NCBI GenBank assembly: GCA_037447655.1
Contig: JBBHKE010000116.1
Location: forward strand, 182,965 to 246,964
Reading direction: 5' to 3'
Source of the DNA: Zygnema cylindricum
Taxonomy: Eukaryota; Streptophyta; Zygnematophyceae; Zygnematales; Zygnemataceae
DNA length: 64,000 nt
Shown: piece by piece, positions 9,913 through 21,700 of the stretch
Layout of the letters: each line of letters opens with the position of its first letter
Numbering within the stretch: the first letter of the stretch is position 1
Notes under the pieces: model-generated
The model's input: only the letters and a program-made list of their open reading frames with translations
What the model was told of the DNA's origin: nothing
The model's database searches: none
Position numbers and translations under genes: made by a program

Positions 9913-11634
9913 ATGCAGTCTCCCTCCACCTTCTCTCTCTAGCCCCCATACTTGATGTAGTCACTGAAGGTGAGAGAGAGTGGTGGAGGCATGGTTGCCT
10001 TAACTACACAGGCAGGACTAGTGACATAAGTCACTCTTAAGAAAAAGGTTGAGTCCGGCAAGACTCGAACCTTCAACCGGCAGAGCTAGGTATAGCCGTC
10101 AGCTCTAACCGGTATGTCGTAGAAGTTCGTTAGAATATATAGGGTTTGATTCTTATTTAAACATTACTAAAAGACCTTAATCTGATTAACGGAATAAGAG
10201 ATAACAAGCATAGAGACTCCGTGTAATATAGTGCGAACAAAGATCCGCACGAAACAAATGCACCTCGCATTTGTTTTAATGGCTAATACTTAAATCCGGT
10301 TAAGATCTGTCGGCACACATCATTGCCGAGACCTCGGATGGCCGATTTGGCGGTTTTCGGGCGTAACATTACCTGGCGCCACATGGCACAATAGAATTGG
10401 AAAGCGAGAATCGCGGGAAGCATCGGAACAAGTCCAGAGGAGACAAACGTCTACTCTATGGCCTTGTCGTACCCAGGCCGTACAAAAAGGACATCGGCCA
10501 TAGTACCTTTCTATACTTACACTTCTCTGATTGGTTCGTACATCAGTAGATAGGGGTTGTGAGAGGGGTCTAGGACTTAAATGATTGATGAGAAAGCCGC
10601 CTCTCTCCCAATGAGCTTGTATAAATATTGGCATCTTTGTCACTTGATAATTAATCGCCTGGTTGGTTGGGCGTACAGAAAAGACATCGGCCATAGTACC
10701 TTTGTGTAATGTACAGTTCTCTGATAGGTTCGTACATCAGTAGATAGGGGTTGTGAGAGGGGTTTAGGACTTAGAGGATTGATGAGAAAGCCGCCTCTCT
10801 CCCAATGAGCTTGTATAAATATTAGCATCTTTGTCGACTGATAATTAATCGCCTGGTTGGGCGTTTTCAGTGATTCTTCTTACTGCGGACTCACGCGAGT
10901 CCAAAATCCACAAGGGTGCCGTCAGATTGTCTATTTGACTGCTTTGGTAATAGCGGTCCTAGTTGAAGAAGGGTTAGTTAAAAAGTATCCACAGGCTTCT
11001 TGAATTTTGTAGTCCTATGGGGGACACGGAATTGCACGTTATGGGCCCACCCTCTAGGGTGCCCATTTTCAATGGATCTCGGTTCATTAAATGGGAAGCC
11101 ATGATGGAAGGGGCTTTGTGTGAAAAACGATATTGGGGTACGATAAAATTGGAAAGCGGGAATCCCGGGAAGCATGGGAACAAGTCAAGAGGAGACAGAC
11201 GTCTACTCCATGGCCCTTTGTATACAGGCCGTACAAACCGTAGAGAAAGAACATTGGCCATAGTACCTTTCTGTACTTTACAGTTCTCAGATTGGTTCGT
11301 ATATCAGTAGAAAGGGGTTGTGTTGGGGTTTAGGACTTAGAGGATTGAGGAGGTAGCCGCCTCTCTCCCAATGAGCTTGTATAAATATTGGCATCTTTGC
11401 CACTTGAAAATTAATCGCCCGGTTGGGCGTTTTTCAGTGATTCTTTTTGGTGCGGACTCAAGGGAGTCCATACTGCATAAGGGTGCTGTCAGATTGTCTA
11501 TTTGCCTCCTTGGGTTGCATAAGGGTGCAGTCAGATTGTCTATTTGCCTGCTTGGGTAGCAACGTGAAGGGTTAGTTAAAAACTATCTAGACGTTTCCTG
11601 AATTTTGTAGTCTAATGGGGGACACAAAATTGCA
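9913..11634 (+). mobile_element. Collapsed Copia element: LTR - primer site - gag stub - LTR (copy B)
   Basis: A long left LTR (about 9913-11036) ends in GAATTGCA and is followed at once by CGTTATGGGCCCACC (11037-11051), one base off the half-initiator-tRNA primer site of Copia-1. Only about 100 bp of gag remain (MGPPSRVPIFNGS in frame). The second LTR starts near 11145 and ends ACAAAATTGCA at 11634. The left LTR contains an internal tandem duplication of ~185 bp (about 10497-10680 and 10684-10866). The ATG at 11017 sits inside the LTR and reads through the primer site into gag. The element has lost everything from gag to the 3' LTR. Confidence 0.65.
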
Positions 11635-13535
11635 CTCCTCCATTAAAAGTCTTCGAAAATGGGCTAAAATACTTTCACTCGCATTTATAATCTACTTTTG
11701 ATACCCATATTTTAAAAATCATCGACTTTCGACTTCATGTGGACGAACTACTACGACAATTTTGGGATTATTACCCATTTTTTTCGACTGTGGGCATGTT
11801 CACAAAAATCAATCGTCCCTCGAAGGTTTTTCGCATTGAGGTTACAATAAGGTTATTGATTTCAAAAAGGTCTCGTCTCAGTCATTTCTCGAATAATCGA
11901 TGCATTTCAAAACTAAGATATGTTAGGGAGGAACTGTCAGGAGGGAGGAAACTGAGAGTGGAGGTGGGAGGAGAGTCTTGTAAATTGAGTTGGAAGAATT
12001 TTTTGTATAGGGTCTAAGAAAGTTGATAAATTATAATTAACAAAATATTTTTTTGTCCGCGCCCATCGTGTGGAATATAAAATAGCCAATTTTCACTATT
12101 CTAGATTTCAAACACTTTCATCAATAATTTATGTACAAAGAGGATCTTTGGTACCACATTAACGTTTACAATTTTCAATGCTATTTTTGATATATTTTTG
12201 CATATATGGAGCATTTTCAAACTTCTCCGTTCATTTTTTCTTTGTTTTTTTTTCATGTCGTCTCTTAATTTGCAAGGAAATCTATTTTTGAAATCTTGTT
12301 TCCATAAACAATGTTTCTATTACTGACTAGTTTTGATTTTAGTTACTTTCGACCAGCGTTTTTTCAATCAAAAATATTTTAGCAAAATAGAATATTGACA
12401 GTTCTGTTTTTTCTAGGAATATTATTAGTTGTGAATATTTGGGATTCTTATTGTTTTTGATTTTTTTTTTTTTTTTTTTTTACTTTTTTTGTTCATAAAA
12501 TGTTATATCTATCACTCGTTCATTAAAATCCCATTTCATTTAAGCTAGGAACACGATTTTATTTTATATTTTTTAACTTTCTTAGTACAGTGAAAAAACA
12601 ATGTATTCTTTTTTTTACAAATCCCTTCAACTTCTTCTAATAAAAATACATAAATATGTTTATTTTAAAACCCCCATGCAAATAATCTTCCCAAGGAATG
12701 GAACACACAATTCAATAGCGCCTTTTCGTACGTATTTTTTTACAAAAAATATGATATTATATAACATGTATATTATAACATGTATATTATTATGACATAT
12801 GCACAATATTTTATGTATACTCGACATGCATATATTAATTTCCATAACATCTAATTTAGCCTTTAGTTCAAAAAGTACGAAAAAATACAGTATTCACTTA
12901 CCATGCGAAAAACCGGCTTCGGTGAACATAATTGTTCAACATAAGCGTTTAATTATGAAAAAACGTATCGTACGTTTCACCTTCGCGAATATTCGTTAAA
13001 AAAAATAATCCTTATTTTTAAAATTTTAAAAGCAATTTTTTCATTTGGGTATCGATTCCTCCGGCTTCGTAAATAAAAAGTGCGCATTGAAATTATATAT
13101 TGCTGTATAATACAGAAGCCATTCTTGGATCTTTATGGTATTTTTATTTCCATTATTTTCCCAAAAAATACGAGATGTACAAAGGGCAAAATCGTACTTG
13201 GGAAAAAACAATTTTTCATTGCGTTTATCCACGTAGAAATCCTTTTGTTTTTTTTCATGTAACACTAAAAATGGTTTGGGAATATTTCATTGTTTGTGTT
13301 GTTTATCTGCACCTGCAAAAAAAAAAAAAAAAACAATCATTTTTTTTTAAATAAATCATTGAACTTTTTATTATTGCATTGTGTAAATTTTTTGTTGTTT
13401 TTTTTGTTTTTCATGTAATTTAATTTCAATGGAGTACATTGGTGTAAATTAATTTAAGCAAGGTTTTCTATTTACTCAATTTCAATATCCTTTAATTTAT
13501 TTTTTGTTTTTTAAGGGAAAAAAGATAAATAAATA
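11635..13535. other. No gene; very AT-rich DNA
   Basis: Long A/T-rich stretch with T runs (about 12462-12481) and A runs (13318-13333). Many short frames occur but none has recognisable domains. I see no element ends. Confidence 0.55.
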
Positions 13536-14816
13536 TATATATATATATATAGAAGGTAAGGGCATGGTGGACGAAAGAGAGAGATATTGGAGAAAGATAT
13601 CCAAGATGAAAGAGAGAGCAACCATGGCAAAGAAGAATAAGGAAGCAAAATATAAGACAAAGGGAGACAAGAAGAATACAAAAAGAGAAGCATATGGAAA
13701 AAAAGTCTTCTCATTATAATCGGTTAAAATATAATCGGTTAAAATTGAATGTACAGAAATGAACAAGCTTAGTACTAAACTTAACTTTAGATTTAGAGTG
13801 GACTAGGTACACGACATTTACAAAAGAATCGAAGTTGCGAGGACAAAAAAAATATAACTAGTGACGACCAAAGACAAAGTCGGAGGACGGCAAAGTTAGG
13901 GACAAAAAAAAATAGTACAAGGAATCTAAAATGAAAGATTCATTTAATAGACAATAAATATGGTGAGCGTACACTTTGTCGTTTTGTGAAACGACGAGAC
14001 GGCTAAAGGATGTTGAGGTAAACATCGCGACAAACAAATAAAATAATTACAAGTTGCAAATGGATAGTACTAAATATATCCGTACTGTCGTGCTGCATCA
14101 CGTCGGCGCATTTAATTATATTTAATCGCATGGAAACGGTCTTTCAAAAAGGACGCCACACTAATTTAAACGTGGGTATGTTTCGGTGATGACAAGGCCG
14201 TACAAATTTTGGTCAGACGTTGTGAAACCCGCGGAAGATTTGGATTCTGCACACAAAACCGACAATCACCGGAATTCCGCGAACCGACTTAATTTGCCGG
14301 CTATAATTTTTGCGAACTAGTTTGAGTTGACGTCCCTACAATTGGTGACGCGAAATGTCAAACGGCAGAATTCATATGTACCACCTTTGACGCGAACGCA
14401 AATCCACGGCCACAAAAGATGTAGACGAACGGACGATTCAGATTCAGTCAGCACATGGCGACCCAATTGGTTAATTTTAAGTCGTGGACCCTCGGAGGTC
14501 TCGCGCATTCACACGTAGCGTAGGAATGATTTTTATCCTTAGGCTGTAGATTTTGTAACGCAAGGCATACGATTCTGGTCACCTATTGGCCAGAATCCAA
14601 ACTAGGCGCAGACGACTACATAGAACGCATGTATTTCCAATAGGTTAGGTGCTCATCTGTGACTTTGTACTTAGTGGATTTTAGGTGAATTCGGTGCTCA
14701 CAATTTCAAAAGCACAAGAATTCTTTCTTTCTCCTTTGGAAGATTTGACCTTTACTTTCATTATTTTCTTGTGAAATTGTCATGATAATTTTAGTGACTA
14801 TTTTTCTTTTCATTAA
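13536..14816. other. AT dinucleotide repeat and non-coding DNA
   Basis: An AT microsatellite (about 13534-13551) is followed by purine-rich sequence. A direct duplication of TATAATCGGTTAAAAT occurs near 13715-13745. Open frames at 14317-14518 exist on both strands, which suggests chance. Nothing is assignable. Confidence 0.5.
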
Positions 14817-15219
14817 GCGTTCTGCTGCCTAGCTCGCACTCACCTTTATTTGTAATTTGCCTTGCAATTTAATCGACTCGGCTCACGCCGAGGCCTAACC
14901 GGTTTCCCTTCACTTTTTCTATCGTCCTATCAAGTGGATTGCTACTCAACCTTCTCTCCCAGGGTGTTACTGAACCTGATTGTGATTGGACAATTTTGGG
15001 TCTGCTCGTGTGGTTCACTTGGTGATAGTGGATTAGGGTTGGCTTTCCTTATATGTTTTGTGTGTGGCTAAATCTGGTTATCTCAGATTTGTTTGCAGTT
15101 TTCTACATTTTCAGTTTATGTGTTGCCATAATTAGGTTAGATCTTTATTAATTGAACTCGTGTAAGGAATATAAACTGACCAAGGAGCCTAGTGGCTATC
15201 CGTTGGCTTAATATTCTTG
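14817..15219. other. No gene recognised
   Basis: Moderately GC-richer sequence with a 69-codon frame (14862-15071) rich in hydrophobic residues. No family was recognised and there is no supporting signal. Confidence 0.4.
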
Positions 15220-15455
15220 TGCTCTTGAAATTGTTTCTTTTTCATATTTTTTTGCAATCTAAATATGTCAGTTTTTCCTATTGTTTTGCAATTTGAAATT
15301 GTTTGTTTTACATATTTTTTTTGCAATCTAAAATTGTCAGTTTTTCTTATTGTTTTGCAATTTGAAATTGTGTCTGTTTTTTTTCTGCAATTTGACATTC
15401 TCGGTTTTTCTATATTTTATGCAATTAAAAAAATTGTCAATTTTTCTCTTTTTTC
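15220..15455. repeat. AT-rich minisatellite, ~33/66-bp unit
   Basis: Direct repeats built on TTTGCAATTTGAAATTGT and TGTCAGTTTTTCTTATTG alternate about six times, with decay toward the right end. Repeated peptides in overlapping frames (variants of CNLKLSVF) are products of the tandem structure. Confidence 0.7.
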
Positions 15456-16344
15456 TTTTATTTAAATTTGACAGTATTTCTTTGTGTTTTTGCGATTTTG
15501 ATAATACATCTTTGGATTTTGAAATTTTATGCTAAGTTGTAATAGTTTTTTTGAAAAAAAACCACAGAAAAAAAAATCTATCACTAGCTTTGCATTATTA
15601 ATTATTGTTTGCTTGCTAGCGGACATAATTATCTCCTTGGCCAGTTTTCGGCCAAAAATATTCTACACTAACTTAGGTATTTGGTTTTTTGCTTGTTTTC
15701 CTCTTTGTTGATTAGATGCATCAATTCTTCACATTGTGACATACCTCACCAAGGAGAGGAGATAGTGGAGCTGATTCGTTTGTCGGGAGCTCTACCAAAC
15801 TCGGGTTGGAGCGAACGACCGTAGTTCACGCTTGGAAATCACCAGGTTGCTAAGAGTGGTTTGTAAGTTTACAATGCTTTGCGGGTGTAGGCGCGTGTCA
15901 GGATAGTTGTTGATCGTTTATAGGGTACGTGAGTGGATTGGGTCAAATTGGAGCAAATTGTATTCAGTATCTCCATATTGTCCACGCTTTCTATGCTTGC
16001 CATCTGGTCATGAGTGGCCTAGTGTTTTTCTTGTTCTATGTTTGGCGTGGGATTTTCTGATTAGATCTGGCCGTTGGTGGCCTTGGATAAAACTATTTTT
16101 TGCCTGTGGAGCTTTAAATCTGCACCTCCGAGTGCTTGTTTAGCAATTTTCTGCCTTTATAGATCTGGCCCTTCAACCTTACCCACTCGTTTGTAGGGTA
16201 GAGGTTTCGGTAAAAGCAGCTTCTTGATTAGATCTAGCCATCGTGGCCTTACTAAAGAATTCTTGTGATTGTTTCCTACGTCTGTGGCGTGGATTGGCAT
16301 TTGGTGCATGTGGCGTGGATTGGCATTTGGTGCATGTAGTATAG
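15456..16344. other. No gene; short duplications
   Basis: Contains three spaced copies of TTAGATCTGGCC-like sequence (about 16060, 16158, 16226) and a perfect ~28-bp tandem duplication of a unit beginning TGTGGCGTGGATTGG at 16281-16336. No coding assignment. Confidence 0.5.
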
Positions 16345-17085
16345 GGCGTATCTGTCTGTAAATTAGTTTCCATCTCGGTCACTTTTACGCTCATTGATTG
16401 GGATAATCTTGACTACTCATCCGGATCCACACGTAGCGGTGAAACTTTCTCTTCGTCAAATTTTGATCAACCAAATTTACTGAATTCGATTTCGTTCACG
16501 TTAAGTCATTTAATTAAATCTAGAGCGTCCTCTACTCGTTCAGATTTAACCACCGTGTCATCTTTGTCATCCATTCTATCCACGCTATCTGTGGAAGATG
16601 TTGATAACGAAAGGGAACCCGATTCAGATTTCTTTTCTTTTTGGTCTTTGTTTGTAACGATTCAGGCTTTGAATTCAACTAACTTATCTCCTTCGATGGC
16701 CTCCACGTAGGAGGGCCCTCTCGGTAAACTTCAATTCTGTTTTTCCGGAATGAAGGATACTATGAGTTTATCTCATTTTCGAAATGTTGTTTGATACCGA
16801 AATGCGAGATCTAGCTTTTCGTTTTCAAGACAGATTTGACGTGCGTGTTGCTTTCTCCTTTTTCAGGCGTTACCTTTGCAGTTCGCCCTTACCTTATATT
16901 CGCGCAAGTATGATGACATACTTGCGATGACTGAATATTCTTCACAGTTTGCTGGTACGCCTGAGGTCACAGGTCAAGCAAAAAATCTTTATCAAACTAT
17001 TATTCCCGAGGTCTTAGATGCACTAGGCAATGTTCTTTACCCGGCTGTGGCGGAGGATCCCCACCAATTTGCCAATGCAGCCTGA
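16345..17085 (+). pseudogene. Degenerate coding-like stretch, family unknown
   Basis: From about 16350 to 16709 a frame without an ATG stays open for ~120 codons with protein-like composition: serine-rich, then an acidic patch VEDVDNEREPDSD, then FWSLFVTIQALNS. It stops at TAG. After a gap with frame changes, a 69-codon frame (16876-17085) encodes ALTLYSRKYDDILAMTEYSS and ends PHQFANAA. The two may be parts of one broken gene, possibly a capsid-like gene of a retroelement, but I do not recognise the family. The adjacent solo LTR at 17232 supports a mobile-element setting. Confidence 0.25.
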
Positions 17086-17231
17086 GCCACCGTCCCCGCA
17101 CGACCCGAGATGACCATCATTACGAGACCCTCTCACCATAATGTTTAATTTGTTACAAGAGGAATATCATATGCAAAATCCTGACCAAGTAATGAATAAA
17201 TGAATTTTGAGCGTAAACCGGGCGGAACTTG

Positions 17232-18255
17232 AAACTCCAAGACCTCCATAAGTCCTCAGAGTGGGCAGCTTCCAAGAAGCCTCTAGGATAGCCCTGACCC
17301 CTTTGTATTTCAGCAAGAATAACTACCACCCTGGAAAAAAATAACTCCGACCACCTTCACCCCTGTGAAGACAAGACTCCCTTGAGTCGATAGCAAAAAG
17401 AATCTCTGAATTTGCTCCCTTGAGCAGTAAGTTATGGAGGGTCAAAGTTGACCTTTTGTACAAAAGCTCTCTGGGAGAGAGGGTCCTATCTACCAATTTT
17501 TTCTAAGTCCTATCTCTCTCACAGACTCTATCTACTGACGTACGAAGCCAATCATATTACACTTTGGTACACAAAAGTACAGCTGTCGGTGTACTTTGTG
17601 TACGGATATTGTACAACATGTCCTAAAAGTCGACACATGTCATATCCGGATTCTGTCCCGTAATTCCTGGAGATGCCGCGATCCAACGCAATTTCGCCAC
17701 GTGTCATCCGATGTGGCGATGACCACAAACCGTCGAGAATCTCTTCCGCGATCTCGGCTTTCTTCTCGGCCATCTGATTGAATGCAGATTTAAATCGGAG
17801 CCGTCATAAATACTTCCGCGGTATATATTTCGTTTAAAGAAACAAATGCACGATACTTGTTTCTTATCCATACTGTAATTCGTACTTTTACATAACTGAC
17901 TCTATGTATACCCTAAAAAGTTTCGTTAAATGAAATATCCTACGTAATAATGTATAAATAAATATCAAATCCTATATCACGTATCATTAGCTCTAGACCT
18001 AACGGATAAGGTTACCGGCTACTGGTTGCCTGACGCTTGGCAGGTTCTAGGATCAAATCCTTGTTTTATCATTATTTCTTTTAGTAAATAAACTACCAAA
18101 CTACCATTCAATAAATCAACTAATCTATTTCTTGTAAACCTCTTGATAGCCAAGGTTGCCATGGCTCTAGCTTCCTCTCCAACTTCTCAATGACTGCGAC
18201 AAGTGTGGGAGTTTAGAGAGAGAAGTTAGAGATAGACTGCCTCCGCTTCTTTCAA
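17232..18255 (-). repeat. Solo LTR of the Copia-1-type family (copy C)
   Basis: On the minus strand this runs from about GGCAGTCTATCTC (18250) to GGAGTTTCA (near 17232), matching copy A over most of its length and the Copia-1 LTR in its promoter-proximal half. It includes TTCAGAGATTCTTTTTGC and the CTCTCTCCCAGAGAGC block. A tRNA-like module antisense to the LTR lies at about 18000-18065. Copia-1 starts directly at its edge. Confidence 0.6.
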
Positions 18256-18898
18256 AGATATATAAACATTAACGCAACAACTAATAAACAGCAGACTAAC
18301 CAAAAGGAGCAATTCATGCATGTACGCGAATCTGAACCGTGTAAAATATGTTTTGATCGGATGGCCGGCATTGTTGCCGCCACGCGAAGTGATCTTTTGG
18401 CGTCCTTTGGAGAAGTGTCACGCAATGCAACGTGGCGCCACATTATTTGATACTGGAGAAGATGGGAAGAGGAACCATGGCTCCCGATTTGATAAGTGTC
18501 ACCTTGTAGACCATGTCGTACAATGGCCGTAGAATAAGTACATCTCCTATTATACCTTCTTGAACTATATAGTGTTCCTATTGGACTAGGGTTTAGTTGT
18601 TGGTATTTGTGAGTAGGCAGACTAAGACTTAGTGATATTTAGATACCTCTCTCTCAGAGAGCTTGTAACTATAAAGGTCATCTTTGACCAGCCATAACTT
18701 ATTGCTCGAGGAGCAAATTCAGTGATTCTTTTTGCGTTTGAATCAAGGGGGTCTTGTCCTCACAAAGGTGAGGGTGGTCAGCATATTTATGTGCCTGAGG
18801 AGCACTTATTCAGGGGGAAAGTGGAAGGGGAAAATATTATCATAGAGGCTTTACATAGGCTGCTCATTCTGTGGGTCAATGGAGACCACATAATAGCA
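18256..18898 (+). repeat. Copia-1 5' LTR (left-truncated)
   Basis: Matches 23566-24080. It ends TAATAGCA directly before the primer site. The position of the family's gag start (ATGGAGACCACA, 18880-18891) is followed here by two stop codons, so the LTR-encoded start is broken. Confidence 0.75.
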
Positions 18899-18913
18899 GG
18901 TTATGGGCCCACC
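18899..18913 (+). other. Primer-binding site for a half initiator-tRNA-Met
   Basis: GGTTATGGGCCCACC directly follows the LTR end. It is complementary to the anticodon stem-loop and flanking bases of plant initiator tRNA-Met (known from recall), not to its 3' end. The arrangement is known for Drosophila copia, which is primed by a cleaved half-tRNA. Confidence 0.65.
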
Positions 18914-20722
18914 CTCTAGGGTTCCCATATTTGATGGATCAAACTTTTTATATTAAGAAATGATGATAGAGGGAGAACTATTTGAGAAGCATCTATGGGG
19001 TATAGTGTCTGGACAAATTCGATGTCCACCTTCACCTGGGTTTTGAAGGACACGTTTTTCTAGCACCTCCGCCTCTATAGTTGGTAGAATTGCTGCCACC
19101 ATCACCAAGGTTGAAGATGAGGAAGGAGAGGAGATTATCATGGAAGGAGAAAAGGGAGGAGTTGCAACTCAAGTGACACCATTGCCGAAGGCGATACTGG
19201 CACCCACACCACCTACAACAGCGACAAGGGTTCAGACTGAAAGATCAGAGTATGAAAAGTGGAACTACAAAGACAAGGTTGCTAAGCTCTTAATTCTTAA
19301 AAGTGTAGCAAAGGGCATTGCCATTCCCCTTATGCATGTCAAATCTTCATCTCAAATTTTGATATCAGTAGTTAACAAATATAAGAGTGGATCATTGAAG
19401 CAACAACATTTGGCGGAAAATATGATTGCAGCTTATACTTATAAAGGAGGAAGTATGAATAATTATTGCAATGATTTAGAAGCATTATTTGGAGAGTTAG
19501 AAGTGTAGGTAACTCATGGTCTGAGAGACAAAGAGTGAACACATTAATGATGAAACTACCTAAAGAGTATGAGAATATCATTATCCGATTGCAGGACATA
19601 GGAGATAGCAATCAGAATTGGGATGACACAGTGGGAATGATTTTAGTGAAAGAAGGCACCATAGAGCTTAGGAGAGGGAGTCCAAGTGTTCAAGCATTGT
19701 CTGCGGGAGCTGATTGGCGGAAGGGTGATGAGGAGAGAGGGAAAGATCCCTTTCAAAACTTTGGTGGAAGAGGACAAAGAGGTGGCAAATTTGATAGACA
19801 GTGGAGAGGAGCTTCTCGAGGAGGATTATGTGACTTTTGCAAGAAAACAAGACACTATATGGCAGATTGTGTCAAACTTTTAGATCTTCGACTAAAAGAT
19901 GGTCAAGGAACCTCAAGGGATGGAGGAAAGAAAAAGGCTCTCCTGACTCAAGTTCATGATGAGAAGGTGGAAGAAAAAACAGAACTAGAAGAGGAGCTTG
20001 AGGAGTTTTTTTTTAATCTAAAAAACACTGAAAAACATGTCGACATTCCACGGAGACAAAAGTGTGCTTTCGGAGGTAAGAGGGATCCACCCGAGGATGG
20101 GTGGATCATTGACTCAGGGGCTTCAATGCATATGTGCAAAGATAAGCAGTGGTTCACTAAACTTAGAAAGATCCCAACTGTTGAGATAGAGTACGGATAT
20201 GGTAGAGTAGAAACCACAAGTCTTGTTGGAACTGTTGACTTGAAGGTTCTAGTTGATGGAAAGGCCTCAATTATAACACTCTCACACGTTCTTTACATTC
20301 CACAGCTTAGCAAGAACCTAGTCTCAACAGCTGTCCTAGATGAAAAGGAGTTTGAAACAAGAAATAGGAAACGAATCTTCACAGCAAGCTTTGATAATGA
20401 GGTTTATTTCATAGCTGAAAAGGGCAGTCAAGGAATGTTTAGAATTGTTCTTTGCAATGAAAAGAGTGTTCTCTACTCGTGTCCAAGTGAGATGATGCTT
20501 TGGCATAAAAAGACGGGACATGTGCATCTAGATAGATTAAAGAAAATGAAGAAAAGGGGAAGAGTGGAGGATATTACTTTTGAGGATGATGAGACCTTTG
20601 ATGATTGTAGTGGATGTGCCCAACTGAAGATACATAGACTTCCATTTCCAAAGGCAACCACATTTAGGAGAGCGAAAGTATTAGATCTAGTTCACACTGA
20701 TGTTTGGGGACTTGCTAGGTAG
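18914..20722 (+). pseudogene. Copia-1 gag - protease - start of integrase
   Basis: Gag begins in the primer-site region (GPPSRVPIFDGSNF-like) and is broken before 19140. It continues as a 122-codon piece (19140-19508) and then, after a frame break, in a long frame from 19535. That frame carries a CCHC knuckle CDFCKKTRHYMADC (CX2CX4HX4C), an aspartic protease core DGWIIDSGASMHMC, the pre-integrase motif LWHKKTGHVHLDRLKKM, and the integrase zinc-finger cysteines DDCSGCAQLK. It stops at a TAG just inside the integrase core (VHTDVWG). In intact Copia elements this is one polyprotein with downstream reverse transcriptase. Here stops and shifts remove function. Confidence 0.8.
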
Positions 20723-21700
20723 GCTTCACATGGGGGGAAGAAATGGATGTTAACTATCACAGATGATTTGTCTAGATACACGAAGGTATACTTTCTCAGA
20801 CATAAGTCAGAGGTATAAAGATGTTTCAAGGAGTATAAAGTTAGAGTGAAAAGCTACATGAAACCTCAATAAAAGAGATAAGAAGTGATAATGAGAAATA
20901 ATACACCTCAGTGGAATTTGAAGAATATATTAAAGAAGAAGGAATTCATCATGAGAAAACTGTTCCCTATAATCCAGAACAAAATGGAGTTGCAGAAAAG
21001 AGTGAATAGAACTTTAGGAGATATGTGTAGAAGCATGTTAAGTGACAAGAGGATAGAGTTGCAGTTTTGGGCTGAGTCTATGAACTATGCTAATTTTATC
21101 AAAAATAGAGTCCTAACTTCAGCAAATAAGGAGGAAACTCCGTATGAGAGGTGGACAGGAAGAAAGCCTAATTTGTCTAGTTTGAGAGTGTTCCGAAGTC
21201 AAGTTTATAGTTTGGATTGCGATAAGACTAAATGAAAGTTAGAGGGAAGAGGGAAACCACTATATCTTGTAGGATATGATGAGGGCACAAAAAGATTCCG
21301 GGTGTATGACTTGAAAAAGAGAGATATAATTTTGGTAAAACACATAGTGGTGATGAATGAAGTGAAGTCCATTGATCCATTCAAATATAATAAGGAAGTC
21401 AAAATCAGATTTGAAACGGATCAATTTTCTGACTTTGACTTTGAAAATGAAGAGAAGGAAGATGGAGAAAAATGAAAATCTGCAGATCTACCAAAGGAGG
21501 AGGAAAGGACTACATCCGAGGCAACGCCACAATACAAAGTGGAAACCAACGAGGATTTTGATGAGACATTGGAAATGGAAGATAAGGGAGCTAAAAATCT
21601 TCCTAAACCAAACCCAAGGATGCTTTCCATATCCGCTTCTAGTTTTGAAGGGGGAAGAAGAAGAAATTAACGACTTCAAGAAAGACAAGTAAATAACCAA
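20723..21700 (+). pseudogene. Copia-1 integrase remnant and linker
   Basis: Integrase continues in several frames. 20885-21235 gives [20 protein letters not shown] and FWAESMNYANFIKNRV, the conserved region after the catalytic glutamate, then PYERWTGRKPNLSSLRVF. It stops at TGA. The following ~450 bp correspond to the acidic, lysine-rich linker before reverse transcriptase and are frameshifted. Confidence 0.7.

Noticed and set aside
13497-13766. Frames around 13.5-13.77 kb on both strands
   Set aside because: They span an AT microsatellite and purine-rich DNA, with overlapping frames on both strands and no motif.
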